Shown here: in pieces, positions 27,363 through 36,293 of the stretch
How positions within the stretch are numbered: the stretch's first letter is position 1
Layout: every line of letters begins with the position of its first letter
Assembly (NCBI GenBank): GCA_002154655.1
Contig: NGUZ01000001.1
Coordinates: 186,001 to 250,000 of the forward strand
Length of the DNA stretch: 64,000 nucleotides
Source: Corynebacterium kefirresidentii
GTDB lineage: Bacteria > Actinomycetota > Actinomycetes > Mycobacteriales > Mycobacteriaceae
Reading direction: 5' to 3'
Translations under genes and position numbers: made by a program
Notes under the pieces: model-generated
Seen by the model: the letters and a program-made list of their open reading frames with translations, nothing else
Database searches by the model: none
Told to the model about the DNA's origin: nothing

Positions 27363-30341
27363 GTGACGCTACTTTATGCAGTCCTCCTCGCGGCGCTGGC
27401 AGTGATCTTGGCACCGGTAACCGTAAAGGTTATTGACCGAAAGGCAGGCTATCCATTAGCTGGCCTTTTTGTTATTGCAGCGGTCCTTATTGCCAAGGAA
27501 TTTCCTGCCATTGCAGCCGGGGAGGAATTGAGTTTCCACGCCACTTGGGTGCGCGATTTTATCGCACCGGGCGTCGACGTAAGTTTTGCTCTCCGCGGGG
27601 ACGCGTTGAGTATTTTCTTTGCTATGTTGGCGCTGGTCATTGGTGCCGTCGTCTTTACGTATTCGGCGGCTTATCTGCCTAAGAATGAGGGTAATACCAG
27701 CTTCTACACCTTGATGACAGCGTTTACGCTGTCCATTTTATTGCTGGTTTTGGCCAATGACGTTGTGGTTTTGTTCCTTGCCTGGGAGCTAGTCTCCTTG
27801 GCTTCCTTTATGCTGATTGCGCGCTCCGGTTCGGGCGGTGAAGCTGGTTCGCAGCGCACCTTGATCCTGACCTTCATTGGTGGATTGACCCTGCTGACCG
27901 GCTTAGGTATCGCGGCGACAGTGACCGGCTCGACTGCGGTATCTGACATTTTGGCGTCGCCGGTATGGACGCAACGCCCAGGCGTAACGGCAGCCGTAGC
28001 CGTCTTGATCGCGGCATCTGCATTTACCAAATCGGCGCAATTCCCATTCCACTTTTGGCTGCCTGAGGCTATGGCCGCCGCCACTCCGGTTTCGGCTTTC
28101 CTTCACGCAGCCGCAGTGGTCAAGGCTGGCGTGTACCTGCTGATTCGCTTTTCCACGATCTTCCACGATGTGGCGGTATGGAATTGGCTGCTCATCGTGG
28201 TCGGAATGGGTACCGCGGTAATGTCCGCGGTCTTTGCGGTGCAAAAGACGGATTTGAAGAAGCTCACGGCTTATTCGACCGTCTCCCATTTGGGCTGGAT
28301 TGTCGCCACCATTGGTGTGGGAACCCCATTCGCTATCGCCGCAGCGTTGGTACATACGTTGGTGCACGCACTATTTAAGTCCTCGCTGTTTATGCTTATT
28401 GGCGTCATCGACCACGAGGCCGGTTCGCGCGATATTCGCCGCCTCGGACCACTGTGGAATAAGATGCCGTGGACATTTGGCTCGGTAGTCATCGGCGCGG
28501 CCTCTATGGCCGCGGTACCACCGCTTTTGGGTTTTGTATCCAAGGAAGGCATGCTCACTGCGTTTGAAGACGCCCCGATTGGTGGCACTGGTCAGGTCAT
28601 CTTGCTCATCGTTGCCGCTATCGGTGCCTTCTTTACCTTTACCTACTCCGCCAAGATCGTCTTCGGCGCCTTCTTTGATGGACCTCGCGATATGGGACAT
28701 GTCCATGAGGCTCCGGTTTCCCTGTGGCTGCCTGCCGCACTACCGGGCTTTATGTCCCTGCCGCTGGTATTTGTACTCGGAATCTTTAATAACCCGATTG
28801 ACCATGCAGTGGCTGCTGTTGGTCTGGAACATCATTCGCACCTTGCCCTCTGGCACGGGCTTAATGTTCCTTTCCTTATCTCGCTCGTGGTCCTTATCGC
28901 CGGTATTGCCGGTATCTTTGCCCGCAAGACGATGTGGGCAAGCTTTGAGGACAAGAAGTTTATGCCGCGCAGCGGCAATGAGTTGCTGCACTCTCTGCAG
29001 TTGGGCTGTTCGCGGCTGGGACGAGTCTTGGGCAAGATGTCCGATTCGCATAATCCGTCCCGCCACATGCTGCCCATTGTCATTTTGATTATCGTGTTGG
29101 CCGCGACCACGCTCATCCGCGATGGCGTCGATGGGGTAGCGCTGCAGCCGCGGGTAGATGGTCTGGATAACCCATGGGATCTGCTTCCATTGGGAATCAT
29201 CGCGCTGGCTATGTTTGGTTTGGTGCGCACTCAGAATCGCTTGACCGGTGCCATCATGATCGGCATCGCCGGCACTGGTGTAACCCTGCAGATGTTCCTG
29301 CTCGGGGCGCCGGACGTAGCTTTGACTCAGTTTATGGTAGAAGCCCTATCCGTCATCGTCATGATGATGGTGCTGCGCTACCTGCCGGAAACCTTCCAAC
29401 CGGTGAAGGATAAGTCCCGCAAGACCGGCTCTATTATCATCGCAGTTTTAGCCGGTGTGGCTGCATTCTTGGGCGTGTGGGGACTCATGGGCCGACACGA
29501 GCGTTCGGATCTAGCCATGTGGTATCTCGATAATGCGCCGGATATTACCGGCGGCGATAACGTTGTGGCTACCATCATCGTGGAATTCCGTGCGCTCGAT
29601 ACATTGGGCGAGCTTTCCGTGCTGGGCATGGCAGCAGTGGTTATCGCAGCCATTACTACGACGTTGCCGCGGTTCCCGTTCAAGTCGGGCACACGGCCTG
29701 CGCCATTTGGCCAGTCGCAGCTGAACTCTGTGCCATTGCGCAAGGGTGTAAACGCGGTGATCCCGTTGCTAGTAATCATGTCTGTCATCGTTTTCTTCCG
29801 CGGCCATAATGCCACCGGTGGTGGCTTCCCGGCAGCATTGATTATGGGCGCAGCAATCGGGCTTATCTACCTGTCCCGAGGATCTGATGAAATCGTCTTC
29901 GGCCGGATGACTCCGATTCACTTGACCGGTATCGGTATTATCACTGCCTTGGCTGCAGGCTTCGTGGGCTACTTGCACCACGGCCTTGGCAACGGTGGCT
30001 TCCTCGCGGCCATTCACGCCGAGGCCTTTGGTCAGCACTGGACTACCTCGCTCATCTTCGATTTGGGCATATACCTAGCGGTATTGGGCATGTTGACCAT
30101 GGCGATTAATGCCCTGGGCGGTTACCTGCGCCCTGGCACGGAGCGTGACTTCCTGCCGTGGATTCATGATGATAATTCCGCGCTGCCAACCACGCCGCGC
30201 ATTTCGCTTGAGGATGTCGACGATCCATATCCGGACCCGATTAACCCCTCGACCGATCCTTTGGCTTTGCTGACGCCATCGGAAGCAAGGACGAAGAGGA
30301 AAAATAAACGGTCCATGCCTAAGCGGGGAGGAGAGAAGTAA
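27363..30341 (+). CDS. mrpA: Mrp Na+/H+ antiporter subunit A, fused MnhA-MnhB form
   Basis: This is the large subunit of the multi-gene Mrp cation/proton antiporter, related to NuoL of complex I. The 992-aa protein has an N-terminal proton-translocating domain (about residues 1-500). Its motifs include FLAWELVSLASFMLIA near 136, the SAFTKSAQFPFHFWLPEAM stretch near 218, and AAVVKAGVYLLIRF near 249. The C-terminal part (about 640-990) corresponds to MnhB-like helices and ends in a polar tail. GTG 27363 is used. Its stop overlaps the mrpC start by one base (TAATG). The operon supports Na+ or Li+ export and pH homeostasis at the membrane. Confidence 0.95.
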   Translation: MTLLYAVLLAALAVILAPVTVKVIDRKAGYPLAGLFVIAAVLIAKEFPAIAAGEELSFHATWVRDFIAPGVDVSFALRGDALSIFFAMLALVIGAVVFTYSAAYLPKNEGNTSFYTLMTAFTLSILLLVLANDVVVLFLAWELVSLASFMLIARSGSGGEAGSQRTLILTFIGGLTLLTGLGIAATVTGSTAVSDILASPVWTQRPGVTAAVAVLIAASAFTKSAQFPFHFWLPEAMAAATPVSAFLHAAAVVKAGVYLLIRFSTIFHDVAVWNWLLIVVGMGTAVMSAVFAVQKTDLKKLTAYSTVSHLGWIVATIGVGTPFAIAAALVHTLVHALFKSSLFMLIGVIDHEAGSRDIRRLGPLWNKMPWTFGSVVIGAASMAAVPPLLGFVSKEGMLTAFEDAPIGGTGQVILLIVAAIGAFFTFTYSAKIVFGAFFDGPRDMGHVHEAPVSLWLPAALPGFMSLPLVFVLGIFNNPIDHAVAAVGLEHHSHLALWHGLNVPFLISLVVLIAGIAGIFARKTMWASFEDKKFMPRSGNELLHSLQLGCSRLGRVLGKMSDSHNPSRHMLPIVILIIVLAATTLIRDGVDGVALQPRVDGLDNPWDLLPLGIIALAMFGLVRTQNRLTGAIMIGIAGTGVTLQMFLLGAPDVALTQFMVEALSVIVMMMVLRYLPETFQPVKDKSRKTGSIIIAVLAGVAAFLGVWGLMGRHERSDLAMWYLDNAPDITGGDNVVATIIVEFRALDTLGELSVLGMAAVVIAAITTTLPRFPFKSGTRPAPFGQSQLNSVPLRKGVNAVIPLLVIMSVIVFFRGHNATGGGFPAALIMGAAIGLIYLSRGSDEIVFGRMTPIHLTGIGIITALAAGFVGYLHHGLGNGGFLAAIHAEAFGQHWTTSLIFDLGIYLAVLGMLTMAINALGGYLRPGTERDFLPWIHDDNSALPTTPRISLEDVDDPYPDPINPSTDPLALLTPSEARTKRKNKRSMPKRGGEK

Positions 30342-30817
30342 TGATCCTTGCATTGACTATTGCTTTGCTCATAGGCAGTGCCGTCTACCTCATCCAGCAG
30401 CGCGGTTTGGTGCGCATCGTGTTGGGCATGATGGCCTTCGGACACGGAGCCAACCTAATGCTGCTGGCTACGGGCGTGTACTCCTACCGCGGCGAGTCCT
30501 TCCCCTCCCAGGTTCCACACGACCAGATGGCAGATCCGCTGCCGCAGGCCTTCGTGTTGACCGCGGTGGTTATTTCCATGGCAACCTCGACCATCCTGTT
30601 GACGATGGCGGCAATGGGCAAGAACGACGACACCGATGTGGTGGAGCCGGTTGATGACAACACCATCGACCATGCCTTTTCAACCTTGGGCCGCGACGCC
30701 CAAAATCGCCAGATTCTGGAAGATTCCACCAACCATCTTGACCGTATCGGCCAGGTGGACCACGACACTCCCGTAGCAGAGCGCGGGGCAGCTGAACAGA
30801 AGGAGGATGATAAATAA
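30341..30817 (+). CDS. mrpC: Mrp antiporter subunit C
   Basis: This NuoK-like subunit of the Mrp complex has three membrane helices in the first 105 residues. The family stretch VLGMMAFGHGANLMLLATG is near residue 28 and PLPQAFVLTAVVISMA near residue 66. Beyond the third helix a polar tail of about 50 residues extends the protein to 158 aa, longer than the usual 110-115. The tail is acidic and probably cytoplasmic. It overlaps both neighbours by one base, so it is tightly coupled within the operon. Confidence 0.95.
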   Translation: MILALTIALLIGSAVYLIQQRGLVRIVLGMMAFGHGANLMLLATGVYSYRGESFPSQVPHDQMADPLPQAFVLTAVVISMATSTILLTMAAMGKNDDTDVVEPVDDNTIDHAFSTLGRDAQNRQILEDSTNHLDRIGQVDHDTPVAERGAAEQKEDDK

Positions 30818-32358
30818 TGACTGATGCTGTAGCTCAACTCCTTCCGCTCTTCCCAGCGGTCCCGCTGATTGCAGCAGCCTTTGCACTGCTGGCACCGTGG
30901 CGTGCGGTGCGCGATTCCATCATGTTGATCATCCCGGGCATGGGAATCTTTGCTGGCCTGGGTCTGCTGATGTACACCATGAACAACGGGGTAGTTGCCC
31001 ACACAGTGGGCCTATACCAAGGCAATGTGGGTATCCCGTTTGCTGCGGATGCTTTCTCCGCGTTGATGATCATCACCACGATGATTGTCGCTTTTGGCGC
31101 CAACTGGTTTGCCATTGCGGGCGGGGAGACCAAGTCTCGCTTTTATCCATCGCTCACCTTGATTTTGATTACCGGTGTCTGCGGTGCGTTGCTTACTGCT
31201 GACCTCTTTAACTTCTTCGTCTTTATTGAGGTTATGCTTCTGCCGTCTTATGGCCTTATCACCATGTCTGGTACTTGGTCGCGTCTGGCGGCCGGACGGG
31301 CCTTCGTCTTGGTGAACCTTTTCGCCTCCACCTTGCTGGTCGTTGGCGTGGGTTATATCTATTCGGTTACCGGCGCGGTTAACCTTGGCGCATTGAAGGG
31401 TGCGGCAGCAGGTAACGGGCCCGTCACCGTCGCCGCGGGTTTGATTCTCATCGCAATCACCGCCAAGGCCGGCGTATTCCCTGTGCAGTCGTGGCTGCCT
31501 CGCACTTACCCGGGGACCTCAGCTGCGGTGATGGGCCTGTTTTCCGGCCTGCACACCAAGGTGGCCGTGTACATGCTCTATCGCCTCTACGTGCAGCTTT
31601 TCGATCTGGATCAGCGCTGGAATGTGTTGATCATCGTGATCATGATCATCTCCATGATGATCGGTGCCTTTGGCGGCCTAGCGGAGAACTCCATTCGCCG
31701 CGTGCTCGGCTATCAGATGCTCAACGGCATGCCTTTCATCTTGGTAATGCTTGCATTTACCTCTGATGACCCACGCCGCGCACTAGCAGCCGGCATTATG
31801 TACACGATTCACCACATGTTGACTGTTGGTTCGCTGATCCTGGCTTCTGGCGCCATTGAGGAAACCTACGGCACGGGCCTGCTAACCAAGCTGTCCGGTC
31901 TCGCTCGTCGTGACCCCATTATCGCGTGGATTTTCGCTGCCGGTGCGTTCTCCGTCGTAGGTTTCCCGCCGTTCTCCGGCATGTGGGGCAAGCTGATGAT
32001 CGTCTTCGAGATTGCCCGGGTAGGAGGCGCGTGGGCGTGGATCGCTATCGCGGCTATCATCATTGCCTCCTTTGCCGCCTTCTTGGCCATGCTGCGCGTA
32101 TGGCGCAAGGTTTTCTGGGGCAAGGGCTTGCCGGAAGATAAGGTTCCGGATGAACTGATCATCCGCAAAAAGCTGATGGCCCCCTCTGCCGCACTCATCC
32201 TTGGTTCGCTGTGCATGTTCATTTTCTCTGGAATCGTTCTGGACGTTGTGGATAGCGCCTCGGAGCAGCTGCTTGATACCACCGCTTATACTGAAACCGT
32301 CTTGGGAGACGAGCCGATTGCCGTTCCCAATATCGATGAAATTCAGGAGGGCCGTTAA
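30817..32358 (+). CDS. mrpD: Mrp antiporter subunit D
   Basis: This NuoM/NuoN-like membrane subunit is 513 aa with about fourteen helices. The conserved segments FNFFVFIEVMLLPSYGLI near residue 130 (with the key Glu) and AKAGVFPVQSWLPRTYPGTSAAVMGLFSGLHTKVAVY near residue 215 mark the proton path. ATG 30817 overlaps the mrpC stop. A short hydrophilic tail follows the last helix. The next gene begins at the base after its stop. Confidence 0.96.
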   Translation: MTDAVAQLLPLFPAVPLIAAAFALLAPWRAVRDSIMLIIPGMGIFAGLGLLMYTMNNGVVAHTVGLYQGNVGIPFAADAFSALMIITTMIVAFGANWFAIAGGETKSRFYPSLTLILITGVCGALLTADLFNFFVFIEVMLLPSYGLITMSGTWSRLAAGRAFVLVNLFASTLLVVGVGYIYSVTGAVNLGALKGAAAGNGPVTVAAGLILIAITAKAGVFPVQSWLPRTYPGTSAAVMGLFSGLHTKVAVYMLYRLYVQLFDLDQRWNVLIIVIMIISMMIGAFGGLAENSIRRVLGYQMLNGMPFILVMLAFTSDDPRRALAAGIMYTIHHMLTVGSLILASGAIEETYGTGLLTKLSGLARRDPIIAWIFAAGAFSVVGFPPFSGMWGKLMIVFEIARVGGAWAWIAIAAIIIASFAAFLAMLRVWRKVFWGKGLPEDKVPDELIIRKKLMAPSAALILGSLCMFIFSGIVLDVVDSASEQLLDTTAYTETVLGDEPIAVPNIDEIQEGR

Positions 32359-32892
32359 ATGAACTCAGTGGTGTATGCATTGTGGCTCATTAAGGAAATC
32401 TTTGTGGCCGGCATTAGCCTGGCAATGGCGGCCTTTAAGCCAGATAACGAATACCACCCGGTTATCATTCGTTATCCACTGCGTGTGACTGGCGCATGGG
32501 AGATCTTCTGGTTTACTTCTTCCATCACCGCAACGCCGGGAACGCTTTCGTTGGGTTTGCGCGAGCCACCCCGCAAGGGGCTGCCACGCATCGTGCTGGT
32601 GCAGGCCGTTCAGGGATCTGACCCGGCGGCAATCGTGGCTGACTTGGCCGATATGGAGCAGCGCCTTGCCCCACGGGTGAAAGACATCGACTACGGCGTC
32701 CCAGGCCAAGGAGAGACGACGGAATTGGATGAGGCTTTCTACGAGTATCCCCTCGAATCTGTCGGTCGCTTTATGCGCTCGCCTGACTTGGCGCGGGCGG
32801 AGGACACTCCGCTTTCAGAAAGCGAAGCGGACGTCGAAAAGCCAAAGCGTCATGCCCGGAACATAAAACGCAGGAAGGAGACCGAGCGATGA
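32359..32892 (+). CDS. mrpE: Mrp antiporter subunit E
   Basis: MrpE is a small accessory subunit with one or two N-terminal helices and a soluble C-terminal domain. Here it is 177 aa. The segment TPGTLSLGLREP near residue 59 corresponds to the family TPGT motif. The basic C-terminus (KRHARNIKRRKE) overlaps the start of mrpF by 4 nt (ATGA). The gene lies directly after mrpD with no gap. Confidence 0.92.
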   Translation: MNSVVYALWLIKEIFVAGISLAMAAFKPDNEYHPVIIRYPLRVTGAWEIFWFTSSITATPGTLSLGLREPPRKGLPRIVLVQAVQGSDPAAIVADLADMEQRLAPRVKDIDYGVPGQGETTELDEAFYEYPLESVGRFMRSPDLARAEDTPLSESEADVEKPKRHARNIKRRKETER

Positions 32893-33179
32893 TTGATTTT
32901 GCCACACTGTCCCCGTTCGGCTGGGTCGTATTTGTATGCGTATTCATCATTGGCATCGCCACATGGTGCGGCGTGCTGCTTGCACTGCGCACACGCGATG
33001 AGCTCACTCGCGCAATTACGTCTGACATCGTGTTCTACGGCATGATCTGCATGTACTTGGCATGGTCGATGACCAATAACGCCCCGATGGCCTACTACAT
33101 TGCACTCCTCGGCGCCATTGCCGCAGGCGTGCTGCCCACGCTATCTATGGCCCGCATTATCTCGAAGGGCAGGCGATAA
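32889..33179 (+). CDS. mrpF: Mrp antiporter subunit F
   Basis: This 96-aa subunit has three membrane helices, as expected for MnhF/PhaF. The central segment with ALRTRDELTRAITSDIVFYG (residues about 35-54) fits the family loop. It overlaps mrpE by 4 nt and is separated from mrpG by 2 nt. Confidence 0.92.
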   Translation: MIDFATLSPFGWVVFVCVFIIGIATWCGVLLALRTRDELTRAITSDIVFYGMICMYLAWSMTNNAPMAYYIALLGAIAAGVLPTLSMARIISKGRR

Positions 33180-33181
33180 AA

Positions 33182-33550
33182 ATGGCTATTTCTGAGATTA
33201 TCGCCTCGGTGCTGCTTATTATCGCCACCATTTTGGTGGTCGCGACGGTTATATCCCTGTGGCGGGCGCCCGACGCATTGACGCGCGCTAACCTGCTGGG
33301 GCCCACCGTGGGTCTTGCGGTACCGCTGATTATCGTGGCCAAACTAGTTGTAGATTTTGGCCGCGATGGCTTTTCCCTGTGGCTGCTCATTCAAGCACTG
33401 ATCGCCTGCTTCGGCGTGTGGATTATCAGTTCAGTAGGTTCCTTCTACCTGGGGCGTTCCATCTACGGCGTAACAGTTACTGACGTCAAACACGCCAAGC
33501 ATAACCACAAAAAAGTCCAAACCGTGCAAGCCAAGGAAGACGATATCTAG
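33182..33550 (+). CDS. mrpG: Mrp antiporter subunit G
   Basis: The last subunit of the Mrp operon has 122 aa with three membrane helices. The loop RAPDALTRANLLGPTVGLAV near residue 28 corresponds to the MnhG motif that usually reads DxxxRxHA. A basic, His/Lys-rich tail of about 25 residues ends the protein. A large terminator follows 19 nt after the stop, so glnK is not co-transcribed by default. Confidence 0.9.
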   Translation: MAISEIIASVLLIIATILVVATVISLWRAPDALTRANLLGPTVGLAVPLIIVAKLVVDFGRDGFSLWLLIQALIACFGVWIISSVGSFYLGRSIYGVTVTDVKHAKHNHKKVQTVQAKEDDI

Positions 33551-33568
33551 TCACCCTCAGCGCCTTCT

Positions 33569-33637
33569 GGCGGCGAGTCTTATCTGCAATAGCGCTCAAT
33601 GGCGGAAATGCAGACGAGCTCGCCGCCTTTTGGTTTT
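33569..33637 (+). terminator. Terminator after the Mrp operon
   Basis: GGCGGCGAG (33569-33577) pairs with CTCGCCGCC (33619-33627), with an inner TCTGCA/TGCAGA stem, followed by TTTTGGTTTT. Confidence 0.85.
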
Positions 33638-33684
33638 ACTGCATTGTGGCATTCACCGGACCCCAGATTCATGACGCGAAAATA

Positions 33685-33706
33685 GTGCACAGCAATTGCT
33701 GTGCAC
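33685..33706. promoter_or_regulatory. 22-bp perfect palindrome, likely operator of glnK
   Basis: GTGCACAGCAA is followed directly by its complement TTGCTGTGCAC. It ends 4 nt before the -10 candidate TAGAAT, so it spans the -35 and spacer. No loop and no T-run are present, so a terminator is unlikely. A related half (GATGCACAC) occurs just downstream at 33718-33726. It does not resemble the AmtR box. Confidence 0.7.
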
Positions 33707-33710
33707 GGGC

Positions 33711-33716
33711 TAGAAT
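33711..33716 (+). promoter_or_regulatory. -10 hexamer of glnK
   Basis: TAGAAT follows the palindrome by 4 nt. It would give a leader of about 50 nt ending in the AAGGAG ribosome site before ATG 33773. Confidence 0.5.
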
Positions 33717-33742
33717 GGATGCACACTATTCGGTGCTTCTAG

Positions 33743-34111
<369 letters not shown>

Positions 34112-34118
34112 AACCAGC

Positions 34119-36242
34119 ATGCTTAACGCCGCACAGATTCGCGCCGAGGCCCATGCCTCGGCGCTTCGTGTATTGCGCAGCCTCGAGCTCCCAGTGGGGA
34201 CCGCGCTCGCTGCCACCGGGTCCTTCGCCCGCAATGAGATGACCCCGCAATCGGATATTGACGTCATCCTTATCTATCTGGAAGGCCACGATCCAGACCC
34301 AGCGCTGGTGGAGAAGCTGTGGTTGCCCGTATGGGATGCCAAGTATCGCCTAGATTATGCCCTGCGCACCCCGCAGGAGTGTGCGGCAATTGCTGCAGAG
34401 GATGCTTCTGCTGGCTTTGCACAGTTGGACTTGGCCTATGTTGCAGGGCGCAAGATATTAGTGGATGAGGCGCGGGCACAGCTGCTCGCAGCGTGGCGGC
34501 GCCAGCTGCAACGCGGCTTTGATGACTTTGTGGATACCGCGATTATTCGCTGGAAGCGCTCGGGCGCGGTAGCAGCAATGACGAATCCAGACTTGAAAAA
34601 TGGCCGTGGGGGACTGCGCGATATTCAGCTTCTGCGCGCGATGGCTTTGGGTAACCTGTGCGACTTTCCTGATCTAGACGTCGAAAAGCAGCTGCTTCTC
34701 GACGTCCGCACACTCCTGCATGTCAAAGCCCGACGCCACCGCGATATCTTGGACCCCGAGTTCGCCGCGGACGTGGCTGCGGAATTGGGCTTTGAAAACC
34801 GATATGCCTTAACCGCCGCTTTGGTAGGCGCTGCAGCCACTGTTAATAAGGCCGTAGAACGCGGCCTGGCCACCGCCCGAGGGGTGCTGGGGCGAAATGC
34901 TCTGGCGGCGGGCCGCGGGCAGCGTCGTCCGCTCGATGTAGACGTGGTGGCAGAGGGCGGCGTTATCTACCTTTCACGCAAACCGAATGTGGAGGATCCG
35001 TGGTTGCTTACACGCGTGGCGGCAGCCGCAGCACGCACGGGATATACCATCGCCGAGACCACCTGGCACCAGCTCCAAAAATTGCCGCAGCTGCCGCCAC
35101 GCTGGCCGCGAGCTGCGGTGGATGATTTCTTCGCTATCTTGTCGTCCCCGCAATATACGCCGCGGGTCATTCAGGATTTGGACCGCTATGGCTTGTGGGA
35201 ACGTCTAGTGCCGGAATGGGGGCATGTGCGCGGTTTGTTGCCGCGCGAGCGCAGCCACGTTAGCGCGGTGGACCATCATCTCATCGCTACGGTTACTCGG
35301 TGTGCGGAGGTGCGCACCTCGGTGGCTCGCCCTGATCTTTTATTGCTGGCCGCGCTTTACCATGACATTGGTAAGGGCTACGAGCGCCCCCACGCTCTGG
35401 TAGGCGCGGAAATGATAGCTCGCCAGGCAGCCCGCATGCGGTTGAGTGTGGCCGATAGGTCGCGCGCTCAAATTCTGGTGGCAGAACATACCACCTTAGC
35501 GCGGCTAGCTGCGACAATGGACCCATTGTCCGATGCCGCTCGCGACGCATTGTTGGCCGCAGTGCATTACGATCCGCTGGTTATTTCGCTGCTGGCGGTA
35601 TTGGCTAAGGCTGATGCGCAATCGACAGGGCCTAGCGTCTGGACACCTCGGGTAGAGCAAGCGCAGAAGCTTATTGTCGCGCGCGCTCTGGAAGCGCTCA
35701 AACCAGGCGTTCTTCAGTGCCCCGCGGTGCACGTGCCGCTATCGGCCGAGGGCGTTGCACTTACGGTGGATTGGGAAGACCAAGAAGTCACCGTGTCCTG
35801 GTGTGGTTCTTCCAAAGGGGAGCTCAAGCGCATTTTTGCCTTGCTGTCCGCTTTGGGGTGGACCATCGTGAGGGCCAATATCGTCAAAGAGGGTGACGGT
35901 ACTTATAAGGCGGAGTTTTTCATCCGCACCGTACAACAGACTCTCGAGGAAGCGGCCCAGGAGATAAGGTTTATCCAGTCTTATAACTCCCGTACCTATA
36001 CGGAGCTGCCAGATATCGAAGGAGAAGTAACCACCGCGGCTTTCGATGTGGGTGGCATCTTGGTCATTCGTACCATCGAGCGCATTGGCGCTTTGGGGCA
36101 CTTGATAGAGGCATTGCCAGACTTTGTGTGGCTGCGCCATGAGATTATGGGCGCGACAATGATCGTCAATGTCTTCCTTGCCGGGCAGGCTTCCCGCGCT
36201 ACGGTGGTGGGGAATGTGACCAGGGCCCTGGCAAGGGACTAA
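34119..36242 (+). CDS. glnD: PII uridylyl/adenylyltransferase
   Basis: GlnD modifies and demodifies GlnK in response to nitrogen status; in C. glutamicum it adenylylates Tyr51. The 707-aa protein has an N-terminal nucleotidyltransferase domain with GSFARNEMTPQSDIDV near residue 34 and its catalytic Asp pair. A GlnD-type linker contains NGRGGLRDIQ near 163. An HD domain follows with ALYHDIGKGYERPH near 413. Two ACT domains occupy about residues 560-705. ATG 34119 is chosen because earlier in-frame codons lie inside glnK. The stop is 51 nt before ffh. Confidence 0.95.
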   Translation: MLNAAQIRAEAHASALRVLRSLELPVGTALAATGSFARNEMTPQSDIDVILIYLEGHDPDPALVEKLWLPVWDAKYRLDYALRTPQECAAIAAEDASAGFAQLDLAYVAGRKILVDEARAQLLAAWRRQLQRGFDDFVDTAIIRWKRSGAVAAMTNPDLKNGRGGLRDIQLLRAMALGNLCDFPDLDVEKQLLLDVRTLLHVKARRHRDILDPEFAADVAAELGFENRYALTAALVGAAATVNKAVERGLATARGVLGRNALAAGRGQRRPLDVDVVAEGGVIYLSRKPNVEDPWLLTRVAAAAARTGYTIAETTWHQLQKLPQLPPRWPRAAVDDFFAILSSPQYTPRVIQDLDRYGLWERLVPEWGHVRGLLPRERSHVSAVDHHLIATVTRCAEVRTSVARPDLLLLAALYHDIGKGYERPHALVGAEMIARQAARMRLSVADRSRAQILVAEHTTLARLAATMDPLSDAARDALLAAVHYDPLVISLLAVLAKADAQSTGPSVWTPRVEQAQKLIVARALEALKPGVLQCPAVHVPLSAEGVALTVDWEDQEVTVSWCGSSKGELKRIFALLSALGWTIVRANIVKEGDGTYKAEFFIRTVQQTLEEAAQEIRFIQSYNSRTYTELPDIEGEVTTAAFDVGGILVIRTIERIGALGHLIEALPDFVWLRHEIMGATMIVNVFLAGQASRATVVGNVTRALARD

Positions 36243-36258
36243 GATTAAATAGTTGAAC

Positions 36259-36274
36259 TTTAGATCGATCTAAA
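36259..36274. promoter_or_regulatory. 16-bp palindrome upstream of ffh
   Basis: TTTAGATCGATCTAAA is a perfect palindrome between a -35-like TTGAAC (36253-36258) and the ffh ribosome site (AAGGGAG, 36277-36283). A palindrome of this length is expected about once per window by chance, so support is weak. Confidence 0.3.
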
Positions 36275-36293
36275 TTAAGGGAGCGCATCCGTA

